A DNA stretch of 64,000 nt from Novosphingobium resinovorum (GCF_027922145.1 NZ_BSFC01000002.1:110981-174980); one strand, 5' to 3'. Positions 43,912-54,224 are shown, numbered from the stretch's first letter. The notes: generated by a model from the sequence alone, not told the origin. Made by a program: numbers and translations.

Positions 43912-44303
43912 ACCAGCCCCAGCTTCGCCAGTTCGCGTGCCAGCTTGGGCGGCATGGCGTCGCTCGCCGTCTCGCCTTCGGCAAGGTCGCGCGGGGCGGC
44001 TTCCTCGGTCAGATAGCGCCAGCCCTGATGCGCGCGCTTGGGCTGGGTGACGACCGGGATCAGGCGCGGTTCGAGGTGGATGTGCCAGCGGCCGTCCTCG
44101 CGCTGCGAGAACCGTACGATCGGCGATCGGCCGATCAGCGCATGCTCGAAGATCCAGTAGAGCGAGCCGCCGATCATCTCCTCGTGCCGCTTGGGGAGAT
44201 AGCGGGTGGTCATCAGTGCCTCATCCGGGTGGCTTTCCAGCCATGCGCGCAATGAGGCGGGGCTTTCGGCGGAGAAGGCGATCTTGGTCATGTTGAGCGG
44301 CAT
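43908..44303 (-). CDS. DUF1489 family protein
   Basis: The 131-residue protein has the DUF1489 pattern, including TTRYLPKRHEEMIGGSLYWI, HALIGRSPIV and RPKRAHQGWRYL (here QPKRAHQGWRYL). The family is restricted mainly to Alphaproteobacteria and its function is unknown. The gene is single, between the convergent PH-like gene and a family A palindrome. Confidence 0.9.
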   Translation of the reverse strand: MPLNMTKIAFSAESPASLRAWLESHPDEALMTTRYLPKRHEEMIGGSLYWIFEHALIGRSPIVRFSQREDGRWHIHLEPRLIPVVTQPKRAHQGWRYLTEEAAPRDLAEGETASDAMPPKLARELAKLGLV

Positions 44304-44360
44304 GGGTGGGAGATAGGGCTTTCCCGGAGGTCAAGAAAGACCCAGGCTGTTCTTCTCCAT

Positions 44361-44437
44361 CGTCATTGCGAGCGCAGCGAAGCAATCCAGGGCAGTTCAG
44401 CGCCGTACTGGATTGCTTCGCTGCGCTCGCAATGACG
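44361..44437. repeat. Extragenic palindrome, family A, copy 3
   Basis: The arms CGTCATTGCGAGCGCAGCG and CGCTGCGCTCGCAATGACG are intact, with the inner part GAAGCAATCCAG paired to CTGGATTGCTTC. It lies in the gap between the 5' end of the DUF1489 gene and the mgtE stop. Confidence 0.9.
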
Positions 44438-44442
44438 ATGGG

Positions 44443-45876
44443 TCAGGCCAGCCCCACCACCACCGCGAGGCCGAGGAACGAGAAGAAGCCCATCGTGTCG
44501 GTCGCGGTCGTCACGAACACCGCCGAGGACACCGCCGGATCGACGTTGAACTTGTCCAGCGCCACCGGCACGAGGATACCCATCAAACCGGCGACCAGGT
44601 TGTTGATGACCATGGCCGAGGCAATCACGGCGCCCAGCAGCGGGTTGGAGAAGATCAGCCACGTCCCCACGCCGATCAGCAGGCCCAGCGCGAAGCCGTT
44701 GGCCAGCGCGATGCGGATTTCGCGCAGGATCATCCTGACGGTGTTGGAATCGGTCAACTGGTTGGTGGCGATGGCGCGTACGGCCACGGCGAGGGTTTGC
44801 GTGCCCGCATTGCCGCCCATGCCCGAGACGATCGGCATCAGCACTGCCAGCAGCGCGAACTTCGCGATCGCCCCCTGGAACAGCCCGACGACCGAGGCCG
44901 CCAGCATCGCCGTGGCCAGGTTCACCACCAGCCATGTCAGACGTGCGCGCACGGTCAGCAGAATCGGCTCGTTGATGTCGCCGTCGCCTGCACCGGACAG
45001 CAGCAGGGCATCCTCGCCCGCTTCTTCCTGAATGATGTGGACGATGTCGTCGACGGTGATCTGGCCGATCAGGCGGCCCGCAGGGTCCACCACCGCCGCC
45101 GAGATCAGCGCGTACTTCTGGAAGCGCAGCGCGACTTCTTCCTGATCCATGTCGGCCGGGATCAGCGTCTGGTCGCGGGCCATGACGTCGTAGAGCGGGA
45201 TGTTGCGCGGCGTGCGCAGGATCCACGAAAGCGAGCAGGTGCCGATCGGGCGGTGCATCGGATCGACGATGAACACTTCCCAGAACTCGGTCGGCAATTC
45301 GCGATGTTCGCGCAGGAAATCGATGAGATCGCCCACCGTCATCGATTCGTGGACCGCGACGAGTTCGCGGCTCATCAGACGGCCGGCGGATTCTTCGGGG
45401 TAGGACAGCGCCGACTCGATCGCGGCGCGGTCTTCCGGCTCCATCTCGGCAAGGACGGCCTGCTGGTCGGCCTCGTCGAGATCCTCCAGCATCGCGACGG
45501 CGTCGTCGGTGTCGAGCTGTTCGGCGATCTCGGCGACGACGTCGGCCGGAAGCGCTTCCATCAGCGCCTCGCGGACCCAGTCGTTCAACTCGGCAATGAC
45601 TTCCGAGCCCATCAGGTCGCGGATCGCGCCGGCCAGCGTCAGGCGCTCGCGTTCGTCGAACAGCTCGAACAAGTCGGCGATGTCGGCGGGGTGGAGCCCT
45701 TCGACGAGGTCGTAGACGCGATCGGTGTCTTCATCGTCGAGCGCGTCTTTGACGCTGCGCACGAATTCGGGCTTGAGGCGGTTGTCCTCGTCCAGCGATT
45801 CGGATTCGGGCGCGTCCTGACGCACGGTGTCTTCCGTGTGGTCCATCGGGTCGTGCTTGAGGTCCGCGTCGCTCAT
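44443..45876 (-). CDS. mgtE: Magnesium transporter MgtE
   Basis: MgtE is a Mg2+ channel gated by cytosolic Mg2+. The 477-residue protein has the acidic N domain (about 30-150, ALPADVVAEIAEQLDTDDAV), two CBS domains (about 160-280) and a C-terminal membrane domain of five helices with IVSGMGGNAGTQTLAVAVRA, the pore-lining motif. The region upstream was checked for an M-box, and none was recognised. Confidence 0.95.
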   Translation of the reverse strand: MSDADLKHDPMDHTEDTVRQDAPESESLDEDNRLKPEFVRSVKDALDDEDTDRVYDLVEGLHPADIADLFELFDERERLTLAGAIRDLMGSEVIAELNDWVREALMEALPADVVAEIAEQLDTDDAVAMLEDLDEADQQAVLAEMEPEDRAAIESALSYPEESAGRLMSRELVAVHESMTVGDLIDFLREHRELPTEFWEVFIVDPMHRPIGTCSLSWILRTPRNIPLYDVMARDQTLIPADMDQEEVALRFQKYALISAAVVDPAGRLIGQITVDDIVHIIQEEAGEDALLLSGAGDGDINEPILLTVRARLTWLVVNLATAMLAASVVGLFQGAIAKFALLAVLMPIVSGMGGNAGTQTLAVAVRAIATNQLTDSNTVRMILREIRIALANGFALGLLIGVGTWLIFSNPLLGAVIASAMVINNLVAGLMGILVPVALDKFNVDPAVSSAVFVTTATDTMGFFSFLGLAVVVGLA

Positions 45877-45943
45877 GCGGGCCGGTCTACGCAGCTATCT
45901 CGCAATTGCAACAGGGCTTTGCCATGGTCACTCGGGACTGCGC

Positions 45944-46043
45944 GGGCTTCGACAAGTTCAGCCGTGACCCTTCGACAAGCTCAGGGTGAGCGGAGGTGGT
46001 GTAAACCTCCCAAACCCGCTCAGGCTGAGCCTGTCGAAGCCCC
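45944..46043. repeat. Extragenic palindrome, family B, copy 1
   Basis: The stretch begins GGGCTTCGACAAGTTCAG and ends CTGTCGAAGCCC, with a second internal arm CTTCGACAAGCTCAGGGTGAG and CTCAGGCTGAGCC. The pattern is a nested inverted repeat of about 100 bp. Relatives lie at 48401-48508 and 59294-59390. It sits between mgtE and the cyclophilin gene. Confidence 0.8.
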
Positions 46044-46151
46044 TTCGGCATGGTGCCGGTTCACGCCCCCTCGTGACATTGCCGCGCCATCGCCTATATC
46101 GGGCGCCAAAGTTTACCGGCGCGATCGCGCCCGGCCTCATGGAGACAGGCA

Positions 46152-46622
46152 ATGGCTGACGAATTCCTCACACTCTCGCTCGATACCGGCAACGGCGAAG
46201 GCGGCGACGTCAAGATCAAGCTGCGCCCCGACCTGGCCCCCGGCCACGTCGAGCGGATCAAGGAACTGGCCGGCGAAGGCTTCTACGACGGCGTGAAGTT
46301 CCACCGCGTGATCCCGGGCTTCATGGCGCAGGGCGGCTGCCCCAACGGCACCGGCATGGGCGGTTCGTCCAAGCCCGACCTGAAGGCCGAATTCAACGCC
46401 GAGCCGCACGTGCGCGGCGTGTGCTCGATGGCCCGCACCAGCGCGCCGCACTCGGCCAACAGCCAGTTCTTCATCGTGTTCGACAACGCGACCTTCCTCG
46501 ACAAGCAGTACACCGTCTGGGGCCAGGTCGTCGAAGGCATGGAGCACGTCGACGCGCTCCCCAAGGGTGAGCCGCCGCGCGAGCCGGGCAAGATCGTCAA
46601 GGCGACCGTCAGCGAAGGCTGA
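46152..46622 (+). CDS. Cyclophilin-type peptidyl-prolyl isomerase
   Basis: The 156-residue protein is a PpiB-like cytosolic cyclophilin with FYDGVKFHRVIPGFMAQGG (catalytic Arg), SMARTSAPHSANSQFFIVF and TVWGQVVEGMEHVD. No signal peptide is present, so it should act in the cytoplasm. A terminator follows within 25 bases. Confidence 0.95.
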   Translation: MADEFLTLSLDTGNGEGGDVKIKLRPDLAPGHVERIKELAGEGFYDGVKFHRVIPGFMAQGGCPNGTGMGGSSKPDLKAEFNAEPHVRGVCSMARTSAPHSANSQFFIVFDNATFLDKQYTVWGQVVEGMEHVDALPKGEPPREPGKIVKATVSEG

Positions 46623-46644
46623 TCGGTCCCGAAACGGAACATGT

Positions 46645-46673
46645 AAGGGCGGTCCCGCGGGGCCGCCCTTTTC
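46645..46673 (+). terminator. Rho-independent terminator after the cyclophilin gene
   Basis: AAGGGCGG and CCGCCCTT form the outer stem with inner CCC/GGG pairs, followed by TTTC. It lies about 22 bases after the stop codon and before the transpeptidase gene. Confidence 0.85.
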
Positions 46674-46738
46674 GTTTGCGGAGCTTTCCCGGTTTCGGGG
46701 CGTTTTCAAAGCAACAGAACCATAACTTTGGGTGATGC

Positions 46739-47797
46739 TTGAAACGTCTCGTTCCCCTCAGCCTTTCGTGTTTCGTGCTGCTGGCCTCCTGCGGGCCGCA
46801 GACGGAACAGGCGAAGGCTCCCGCGAAGAGTTCCGACACTCTGGCTTTCGCCGATGCCCCCGGCGGCGGCGAGACCGAGGCGGCCGACAGCCTGCTGATG
46901 CGGGCGCAAGTGGCGCTCGACCGTGCCGGGTTCTCGCCCGGCGTGATCGACGGGAAGGACGGGCAGTCCTACAAGCTGGCGCTCGGCGGCTTCCAGGAAG
47001 CGCGCGGGCTTCCCCGTAGCGGACAGCTCGATCCGGCAACCCAGCAGGCGCTGTTCCCCGGACAGGGTATGGCGGCGACGCGGCTGGTGGTGATCCCCGA
47101 TGCCTTCGCGCGCGGGCCCTTCACGCGCAACCTGCCGACCAGAACCTCCCAGCAGGCCGGCTTCGACCATCTCGGCTACCGCTCGCTGACCGAGGCACTG
47201 GCCGAGCGGTTCCATACCACCCCCGATACGCTGGTGGCGCTCAACGGCCACGGCACGAAAGTCGGTTCGGGCACCACGGTGCGCGTTCCCGCGATCGCCA
47301 ACGTGCCCGTCGCGAAGATCGAGGGTGACGAGCGCGGCTGGTCCGACACGCTGCAGCGCCTCGGCGTCGCGGGCGATCAGCCGACAGCCGAGAAGATCGT
47401 CGTCGACAAGTCCGAGGGCACGCTGCAGGCCTTTGACAAGCAAGGTAAACTCATCGCGCAATTCCCCGTCACCACGGGCAGCGGCCATGATCCGCTCCCG
47501 CTCGGCAAGTGGGAGATCAAGGGCACCTCGCGCAATCCGGATTACCAGTACGATCCGGACCTGTTCTGGGACGCCAACAAGAACGATACCGCAAAGCGCC
47601 TCGCCCCCGGCCCCAATGGCCCGGTCGGCGTGGTATGGATCGATTTGTCCAAGGACCACTACGGCATCCACGGCACGCCCGAGCCCGCGAAGATCGGCCG
47701 CACCGAAAGCCATGGCTGCGTGCGCCTGACCAACTGGGACGCGGCGCGCCTTGCACAGATGGTCCATTCGGGAACCGAAGTTCTGTTCCAGGCGTGA
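46739..47797 (+). CDS. L,D-transpeptidase lipoprotein (YkuD domain)
   Basis: The 352-residue product has a lipobox (VLLASC, Cys about 18), a peptidoglycan-binding helix bundle (AGFSPGVIDGKDGQSYKLAL), a LysM-like middle, and a YkuD domain with the catalytic signature HGTPEP, then SHGCVRLTNWD. It should crosslink peptidoglycan or attach proteins to it in the periplasm. It starts with TTG, since no upstream ATG lies before the signal peptide. Confidence 0.92.
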   Translation: MKRLVPLSLSCFVLLASCGPQTEQAKAPAKSSDTLAFADAPGGGETEAADSLLMRAQVALDRAGFSPGVIDGKDGQSYKLALGGFQEARGLPRSGQLDPATQQALFPGQGMAATRLVVIPDAFARGPFTRNLPTRTSQQAGFDHLGYRSLTEALAERFHTTPDTLVALNGHGTKVGSGTTVRVPAIANVPVAKIEGDERGWSDTLQRLGVAGDQPTAEKIVVDKSEGTLQAFDKQGKLIAQFPVTTGSGHDPLPLGKWEIKGTSRNPDYQYDPDLFWDANKNDTAKRLAPGPNGPVGVVWIDLSKDHYGIHGTPEPAKIGRTESHGCVRLTNWDAARLAQMVHSGTEVLFQA

Positions 47798-47912
47798 AAA
47801 CGGACGGGTCGAGTCCTTAACGGGGCAGGGCGAATCCGGGCCTCTTGTCCGCAAGATGCGTGGAATCTAGCCGATTGGCATCGTTTCCAAGGATACAGGG
47901 AGTCCCCCGCCC

Positions 47913-48392
47913 ATGAAGATCCGCCTGATCGCCCTCGCGGGCATCTGCGCTTTTGCCGCAAGTTCCGCCAATGCGGCGACCGTCACCGCCGAGGCCAATG
48001 TCGCCCGCTCCGAAGGCAGCTGGGGCGGCGAACTCGCCGTCGGCGTGCCGGTTATCCAGGACGGTGGTTTCGCGATCACCCCGGCCGTCGGCGCGTTCTT
48101 CCACAAGCGCGACCATGACGGGTACTACGAGGACAACTCGCAGTGCTTCCGCCGCTCCAACGACGAGCAGGTCGGCGACGGTCATTGCGATAATTCGGGC
48201 ACCAAGATCTTCGGCAAGGTGGAGGCGACTTACACGCTACCGATGTCGTTCACTCTTGGTCTCGGCGCGCGTTTCATCGGTAACGACCTGCGCGCCTACG
48301 GCACCGCCGCGATGCCATTGGCGCCGTTCCTCTCGGGCAAGGTGAACGTCGGCGATCACTATGTCGCGGCGGGTGTGCAGGCGAAGTTCTGA
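47913..48392 (+). CDS. Small exported beta-barrel-like protein
   Basis: The 159-residue product has a Sec signal peptide (MKIRLIALAGICAFAASSANA) and alternating beta-strand character with Gly-rich turns (SWGGELAVGVPVIQDGGF, then VGDHYVAAGVQAKF with terminal Phe). Two Cys in QCFRRSNDEQVGDGHCDN could form a loop disulfide. I do not recognise the family; a small outer-membrane barrel is plausible. Confidence 0.75.
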   Translation: MKIRLIALAGICAFAASSANAATVTAEANVARSEGSWGGELAVGVPVIQDGGFAITPAVGAFFHKRDHDGYYEDNSQCFRRSNDEQVGDGHCDNSGTKIFGKVEATYTLPMSFTLGLGARFIGNDLRAYGTAAMPLAPFLSGKVNVGDHYVAAGVQAKF

Positions 48393-48400
48393 TATCGAGG

Positions 48401-48508
48401 GGGCTTCGACAGGCTCAGCCTGAGCGGAATTGAGAGGTTTGCACTACTCCTGCCATTGGGAGGCCTACTCCAACCCCGCTCACCCTGAGCTTGTCGAAGG
48501 GTCGAAGT
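48401..48508. repeat. Extragenic palindrome, family B, copy 2
   Basis: It begins GGGCTTCGACAGGCTCAGCC and ends CACCCTGAGCTTGTCGAAGG, then GTCGAAG again. The central loop has no similarity to the other copies, although the arms are shared. It lies between convergent genes. Confidence 0.8.
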
Positions 48509-48522
48509 CCCCGCAGCCGAAT

Positions 48523-48726
48523 TCAGCTTTCCAGCAGGTCCACGTAAGCCACCACATCGTTGTCGGTGGCGAGAAACAAGCCATCCTGCACGTCCTCGCT
48601 CTGTAGCGAGGCTATGCGCATGGCCTCGGACAGCGGGCCGTAGAACAGCGTGTTCGCCGCGCCGCCCTCGGCCCCGCCGTCGAGATGGTAGAGGCGCACG
48701 CTGGCGTCGTCATACGTGGTGCGCAT
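48523..48726 (-). CDS. Hypothetical small protein
   Basis: A 67-residue acidic protein (MRTTYDDASVRLYHLDGG at the start, VVAYVDLLES at the end). Its start codon overlaps by one base the stop of the DUF4169 gene, which supports it as a real gene. I do not recognise the family. Confidence 0.65.
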   Translation of the reverse strand: MRTTYDDASVRLYHLDGGAEGGAANTLFYGPLSEAMRIASLQSEDVQDGLFLATDNDVVAYVDLLES

Positions 48727-48902
48727 CAGTCTTCCCGTTTGGCCCCGTCGAGGGTGCGATCGATCCGTGCGATCTCAGCCTGCGAGGCGGATTTCTCGGC
48801 CTTGGTGCGACCATGCTGGGCGCGGTTTGCCGCCGCCTTGGCCTTGTCGGCGGCGCGGGTTTTGGCCTTGCGGGCCATGCGCAGGTTGATGATCTCGGCC
48901 AT
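48726..48902 (-). CDS. DUF4169 family protein
   Basis: The 58-residue basic helical protein (MAEIINLRMARKAKTRAADK, then QHGRTKAEKSASQAE) matches the DUF4169 pattern of Alphaproteobacteria, with its many Lys, Arg and Ala. The function is unknown. It starts 12 bases downstream of the ATPase gene stop and overlaps the 67-residue gene by one base, so the three may form one transcript. Confidence 0.88.
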   Translation of the reverse strand: MAEIINLRMARKAKTRAADKAKAAANRAQHGRTKAEKSASQAEIARIDRTLDGAKRED

Positions 48903-48914
48903 GATGGCCCGACC

Positions 48915-50402
48915 TTACGCCTCGACCGGCGCGGTTGTCACGCCGAGATCCGGCAGGCCGACCGAGCGCTTGCCCGAGAAATCGGTGCGCACCACGATCA
49001 GGCCGTCCTTCTCCAGATAGTCGAGCAGACGCTGCACGCGGCGGGGCGAACTGGTGCCGTAGATCCGCGCGAGGTCCATGTCGTCCGGGCACGGCTTGCC
49101 GTCGATCGCGGCGCGGGCGATCACATAGAACGTCGCCAGCGCATCGTCGGGCACGTGCTTCGACAAGTTGATGAGGTCTTCCCAGCGCGCGTCGTCGGGG
49201 TTCTCGATCCCTGCGAGCGCGGCGGCGAAGCCCCGGCGGAACATCGTCGCGTCGAGGCCGCGCACCGAGATGCCCTTCATCCGGCAGCGGATGGTGAAGT
49301 CCTGGAACAGCGTGGTCGCGGACTGGAACGTGCAGTCCGGCTCCTCGGCCATCACGTTCATGATCTCGATCATCGCCGCGCGGGTTTCCTCGGCGCCGGG
49401 CTCGTTGCGCTCCCTTTCACGCTCGCGTTCGCGGGCCTGCGCGGTGGTGGGTTCGAGCAGTTCGGTCGCGGCGATGCGGCGGGCCAGCGTCTCGGCATCG
49501 TCCACACGCGGAGCGGGGCGGTGGAACTCGGGACGGTCCGGCTCGACGTGGAGATTGTCGTGCAGCAGTTCGCGCAGTTCCTCGGTGGTCGCCGTGGGCA
49601 GCGGGGCGAGGCCCGGCGTCACCGACTTCGCGCCGGTCTGCACCGTGCCGACGCTGACCGACACCGGCCGCCGCGCGATCGCAGGGCCAAGGCCCAGGAA
49701 CTGCCCGCGCGCGAGGTCGCGGATCGTCTCGGCCTGCCGCCGCTCCATGCCGAGCAGGTCGGCGGCGCGGATCATGTCGATGTCGAGGAAAGTGCGGCCC
49801 ATCAGGAAGTTGCTGGCCTCGGCCGCGACGTTCTTGGCGAGCTTGGCAAGGCGCTGGGTGGCGATCACGCCCGCCAGACCGCGCTTGCGGCCGCGGCACA
49901 TGAGGTTGGTCATCGCCGCGAGGCTGACGCGGCGGGCCTCTTCCGAGACTTCACCGGCGGCGGCGGGGGCGAACATCTGCGCCTCGTCCACCACCACGAG
50001 CGCGGGATACCACTGCTCGCGCGGGGCATCGAACAGGGCATTGAGGAACTGCGCGGCACACTTCATCTGCTGGTCGATCTCCAGCTCGTCGAGCGCGAGG
50101 ACCACCGAGGCGCGGTGCTGGCGGATGCGCGCGCCGAGGCGGGCGATCTCGGCCTCGCCATAGGCGGAGCCGTCGATGACGACGTGGCCGAACTGCTCGG
50201 CAAGGCTGACGAAGTCGCCCTCAGGGTCGATCACCACCTGCTGGACGATCCCGGCGCTCTCCTCAAGGATGCGGCGGAGCAGGTGCGACTTGCCGGACCC
50301 GGAATTGCCCTGCACCAGCAGGCGGGTCGCCAAGAGTTCCTTGATGTCGATCTCTACCGGCTCTCCGCGCTGGGCGGTGCCGATGACGATGTTCGCGCTC
50401 AC
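48915..50402 (-). CDS. HerA-like P-loop ATPase (DUF87)
   Basis: The 495-residue protein has an N-terminal IGTAQRGEPVEIDI segment, Walker A QGNSGSGKSH at 31-40, Walker B YPALVVVDEAQMF near 140, and GVIATQRLAKLAK, as in HerA/FtsK-type translocases of the DUF87 group. The rest includes an Arg/Glu-rich linker and a C-terminal helical part. It may move DNA or remodel complexes, but no NurA-like nuclease is adjacent. The start is a GTG at 50402; earlier frames run into a repeat. Confidence 0.85.
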   Translation of the reverse strand: MSANIVIGTAQRGEPVEIDIKELLATRLLVQGNSGSGKSHLLRRILEESAGIVQQVVIDPEGDFVSLAEQFGHVVIDGSAYGEAEIARLGARIRQHRASVVLALDELEIDQQMKCAAQFLNALFDAPREQWYPALVVVDEAQMFAPAAAGEVSEEARRVSLAAMTNLMCRGRKRGLAGVIATQRLAKLAKNVAAEASNFLMGRTFLDIDMIRAADLLGMERRQAETIRDLARGQFLGLGPAIARRPVSVSVGTVQTGAKSVTPGLAPLPTATTEELRELLHDNLHVEPDRPEFHRPAPRVDDAETLARRIAATELLEPTTAQARERERERERNEPGAEETRAAMIEIMNVMAEEPDCTFQSATTLFQDFTIRCRMKGISVRGLDATMFRRGFAAALAGIENPDDARWEDLINLSKHVPDDALATFYVIARAAIDGKPCPDDMDLARIYGTSSPRRVQRLLDYLEKDGLIVVRTDFSGKRSVGLPDLGVTTAPVEA

Positions 50403-50536
50403 GTCCGGGCTAGTGCCAAAGCGGGGGGCGGGGTGCAAGCGGGGCGGGGCGGTTATCCGGAAAGTTGCTTGCTGTACCTGCGCGCGCTTACGCCGCCACC
50501 CCCGCGTCGTTACTCCAACGTCGTCCCCCCCCACTT

Positions 50537-50613
50537 CGTCATTGCGAGCGCAGCGAAGCAATCCAGAGCAGTCTCAAGCCGCCCTGGATTGCTTCGCTGC
50601 GCTCGCAATGACG
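50537..50613. repeat. Extragenic palindrome, family A, copy 4 with extended ends
   Basis: Besides the standard arms, the flanks also pair: CCCCCCCCACTT on the left and AAGTGGGGGGGGG on the right extend the inverted repeat to about 50522-50628. The 363-bp stretch without a gene (50403-50765) holds this palindrome and the motif at 50683; nothing else was recognised in it. Confidence 0.9.
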
Positions 50614-50682
50614 AAGTGGGGGGGGGGACGAGGCGCGACAAAGGGTGACCGCCCGATTCGCAGCACATCTCGCCCGCCATCG

Positions 50683-50699
50683 TCCCAAGGTACAATTGG
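50683..50699 (+). promoter_or_regulatory. Candidate operator of the alcohol-oxidation genes, site A
   Basis: TCCCAAGGTACAATTGG, preceded by CCATCG, lies 66 bases before the aldehyde dehydrogenase ATG. It matches the site before the PQQ dehydrogenase (59253-59269) at 14 of 17 positions and the site before the porin at 13 of 17. The gene-proximal position and the shared context suggest a regulator-binding site, probably for the LuxR-type regulator encoded in the island. This is inference. Confidence 0.6.
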
Positions 50700-50765
50700 C
50701 CCGGCCGCCCCATCGGCCCACATTGCCTGTCGAAACCCCATGGGGGTCAGGTTCGGAGATTTGGG

Positions 50766-52286
<1,521 letters not shown>

Positions 52287-52299
52287 TGGACCCAAGCCG

Positions 52300-52369
52300 C
52301 GTCATTGCGAGGCTTCCGGAGCGTGGTGTCGCTCTGGATTGCCGCGGGCCTTCGGCCCTCGCAATGACG
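52300..52369. repeat. Extragenic palindrome, family A, variant copy 5
   Basis: The outer ends match family A (CGTCATTGCGAGG and CCTCGCAATGACG), but the interior is GCTTCCGGAGCG and CGCGGGCCTTCGG rather than the GCAGCGAAGC core. It is a variant subtype. It lies 13 bases after the aldehyde dehydrogenase stop. Confidence 0.8.
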
Positions 52370-52400
52370 AAGGCGGGAAGCAATATCGCCTCTTCCCTTT

Positions 52401-52433
52401 CGTCATTGCGAGCGCAGCGAAGCAATCCAGGGC
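52401..52433. repeat. Extragenic palindrome, family A, half copy 6
   Basis: Only the left arm (CGTCATTGCGAGCGCAGCG, then AAGCAATCCAGG) is present; no matching right arm follows. It looks like a remnant left by deletion or incomplete spread. It lies 31 bases from the variant copy, so the gap between the aldehyde dehydrogenase and DUF779 genes has been hit twice. Confidence 0.8.
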
Positions 52434-52511
52434 GGTATTATCCATGGCTGCAGGCGCCAAGAGCTCTCAACCCGGCGTCCCGCCACCATAACGGCGCCGG
52501 ATACCTCGAAA

Positions 52512-52544
52512 CGGCGGATGGCCCCCACGCCATCCGCCGCTTTT
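52512..52544 (+). terminator. Rho-independent terminator before the DUF779 gene
   Basis: CGGCGGATGGC and GCCATCCGCCG form a perfect 11-bp stem with loop CCCCAC, followed by CTTTT. It would end the aldehyde dehydrogenase transcript, so the DUF779 gene, which starts 8 bases later, needs another promoter or readthrough. Confidence 0.85.
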
Positions 52545-52551
52545 CGGCGTC

Positions 52552-52986
52552 ATGAGCATGGCCGATCTCCCCCCGCGCATCCTCGCCACACCGGCGGCGG
52601 AAGAATGGATCGAGCGGCTGCGCGCCATCCACGGCCCGCTGATGTTCCACCAGTCTGGCGGCTGCTGCGACGGCTCCGCGCCGATGTGCTTCACCGAGGG
52701 CGAGTTCCGTGTCGGCGCGCAGGACGTGCTGCTCGGCTCGCTCATCGGCAATACCCGCGTCTGGATCGGCGCGGCGCAGTTCGAGTACTGGCGCCATACC
52801 CAGGTCACCATCGACGTCGTGCCCGGACGCGGTTCGGGCATGAGCCTGGAGGCGCCTGAGGGCGTACGCTTCATCGTGCGCAGCCGCATCTTCACCGATG
52901 AGGAGAACGCGGCGCTCGAAGCGGCAGGTGACCCACTACGGGGCGATGATGCGAACGCGCTTGGCGGTGGGGGCGGTTCGGCCTAG
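52552..52986 (+). CDS. DUF779 domain protein (aldehyde dehydrogenase partner)
   Basis: The 144-residue protein has the conserved DUF779 core HQSGGCCDGSAPMCF with paired Cys and FEYWRHTQVTIDVVPGRGSG. DUF779 genes are commonly adjacent to acetaldehyde dehydrogenase genes, as here. The role is unknown. The ATG at 52558 is a possible alternative start. The C-terminal residues (DDANALGGGGGSA) are low complexity. Confidence 0.9.
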   Translation: MSMADLPPRILATPAAEEWIERLRAIHGPLMFHQSGGCCDGSAPMCFTEGEFRVGAQDVLLGSLIGNTRVWIGAAQFEYWRHTQVTIDVVPGRGSGMSLEAPEGVRFIVRSRIFTDEENAALEAAGDPLRGDDANALGGGGGSA

Positions 52987-53042
52987 ACTTTCGCGCTTGG
53001 GTCACGGACCGCACCGAAGAGGGCGGCCGGAAGGAGAGGGAC

Positions 53043-54224
53043 ATGCGAATGGCAGCACAGATTCACGACGGTGACCGCCCGCTGGTGGCCTGTGCCTCGC
53101 ACGCGCAGGACCCGGCTGATGCCGTCGCAGAACTGGTCGAGGCCATTGGCGGCGTGGAACTGGCAGGCGCGCTGCTGTTCTGCTCGCACCGCTACCCGCG
53201 CGAGGAACTGGCGCGCGTGCTCACCGCCCGGCTGCCGGGGGTGCCGCTGATCGGCTGCACCAGCGCGGGCGAACTCACCAGCCGGGGCTACGATACCGAC
53301 AGCCTGCTGCTGATCGGCTTTCCCGCCGCCGGCTTTTCGATGGCTTCGCTGCGGTTCGAGGATCTCGACAACTTCGACCCCGTGACCGCGCAGGGCGCTA
53401 TCCGCCAGCTCGTCGCGGGGGCGCGGCTGGACCACGGCGCGGCGGACGATCTGCATCAGGTGGCGCTGTTCTTCGTGGACGGCCTGTCGCACCGCGAGGA
53501 ACTGCTGACGATGACCGCGCAGCATGCGCTGGGCGACGTCCAACTGATCGGCGGCTCCAGCGGCGACGGACTCTCGTTCCGCGAGACGGCGGTGCTGCAC
53601 GAAGGGCGCTTCCACTCCGACGCGGCGGTGATCGCGGTGCTGACCAGCCGCCGCCCGATGCACGTCTTCTGCGCCAACCACTACCGCCCCGGCCCGGCCA
53701 AGATGGTCATCACCGAGGCGGACCCGGAAACCCGCACCGTCTACGAGATCAACGCCGCCCCCGCCGCCGAGGAATACTTGCGGCTTTCCGGCTCTCCGGG
53801 CGAGGAACTCGACGTCCACTTCTTCGCCGCGCACCCGCCGATGGTGCGCACCGGCGGCCAGTTCCACGTCCGCTCGGTGCAGAGCGCGAACCCCGACGGT
53901 TCGCTGACCTTCTATTGCGCGATCGACACCGGCGTCGTCCTGACCATCGGCGAGCCGGTGGACCGGCTGACCTGGATGCGCGAGCTGTTCCAGTCGGTCT
54001 CGCGCAAGGTGGGGGAGATCGACCATATCATCGGCTTCGACTGCGTGCTCAACCGGCTGGATGCCGAGGACCGCCAGATTCTGCGCGAAGTTTCCGACAT
54101 CTATGTCGAGAACAACGTGCTGGGGTTCAGCACGTATGGCGAGCAGTTCCTGGCCGCGCACATGAACCAGACCTTCAGCGGGCTGGCGATCGGGCGGGCG
54201 GTGGATGAACCGGCACGGCCATGA
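53043..54224 (+). CDS. FIST-domain signal sensor (NosP-like)
   Basis: The 393-residue protein has FIST_N (about 15-200, with LFCSHRYPREEL, LIGCTSAGELTSRGYD and GGSSGDGLSF) and FIST_C (about 210-370, YEINAAPAAEEYLRL and ending FSTYGEQFLAAHMNQTFSGL). FIST proteins are sensory. In Pseudomonas aeruginosa the NosP FIST protein is encoded next to the kinase NahK and binds heme and nitric oxide; the same gene pair is present here. Whether this one binds heme is not known. GAAGGAGAG precedes the ATG. Confidence 0.9.
   Translation: MRMAAQIHDGDRPLVACASHAQDPADAVAELVEAIGGVELAGALLFCSHRYPREELARVLTARLPGVPLIGCTSAGELTSRGYDTDSLLLIGFPAAGFSMASLRFEDLDNFDPVTAQGAIRQLVAGARLDHGAADDLHQVALFFVDGLSHREELLTMTAQHALGDVQLIGGSSGDGLSFRETAVLHEGRFHSDAAVIAVLTSRRPMHVFCANHYRPGPAKMVITEADPETRTVYEINAAPAAEEYLRLSGSPGEELDVHFFAAHPPMVRTGGQFHVRSVQSANPDGSLTFYCAIDTGVVLTIGEPVDRLTWMRELFQSVSRKVGEIDHIIGFDCVLNRLDAEDRQILREVSDIYVENNVLGFSTYGEQFLAAHMNQTFSGLAIGRAVDEPARP

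Noticed and set aside
44443-46151. Mg2+-sensing riboswitch (M-box) upstream of mgtE
   Set aside because: The upstream region consists mostly of the family B palindrome and shows no recognisable M-box features.
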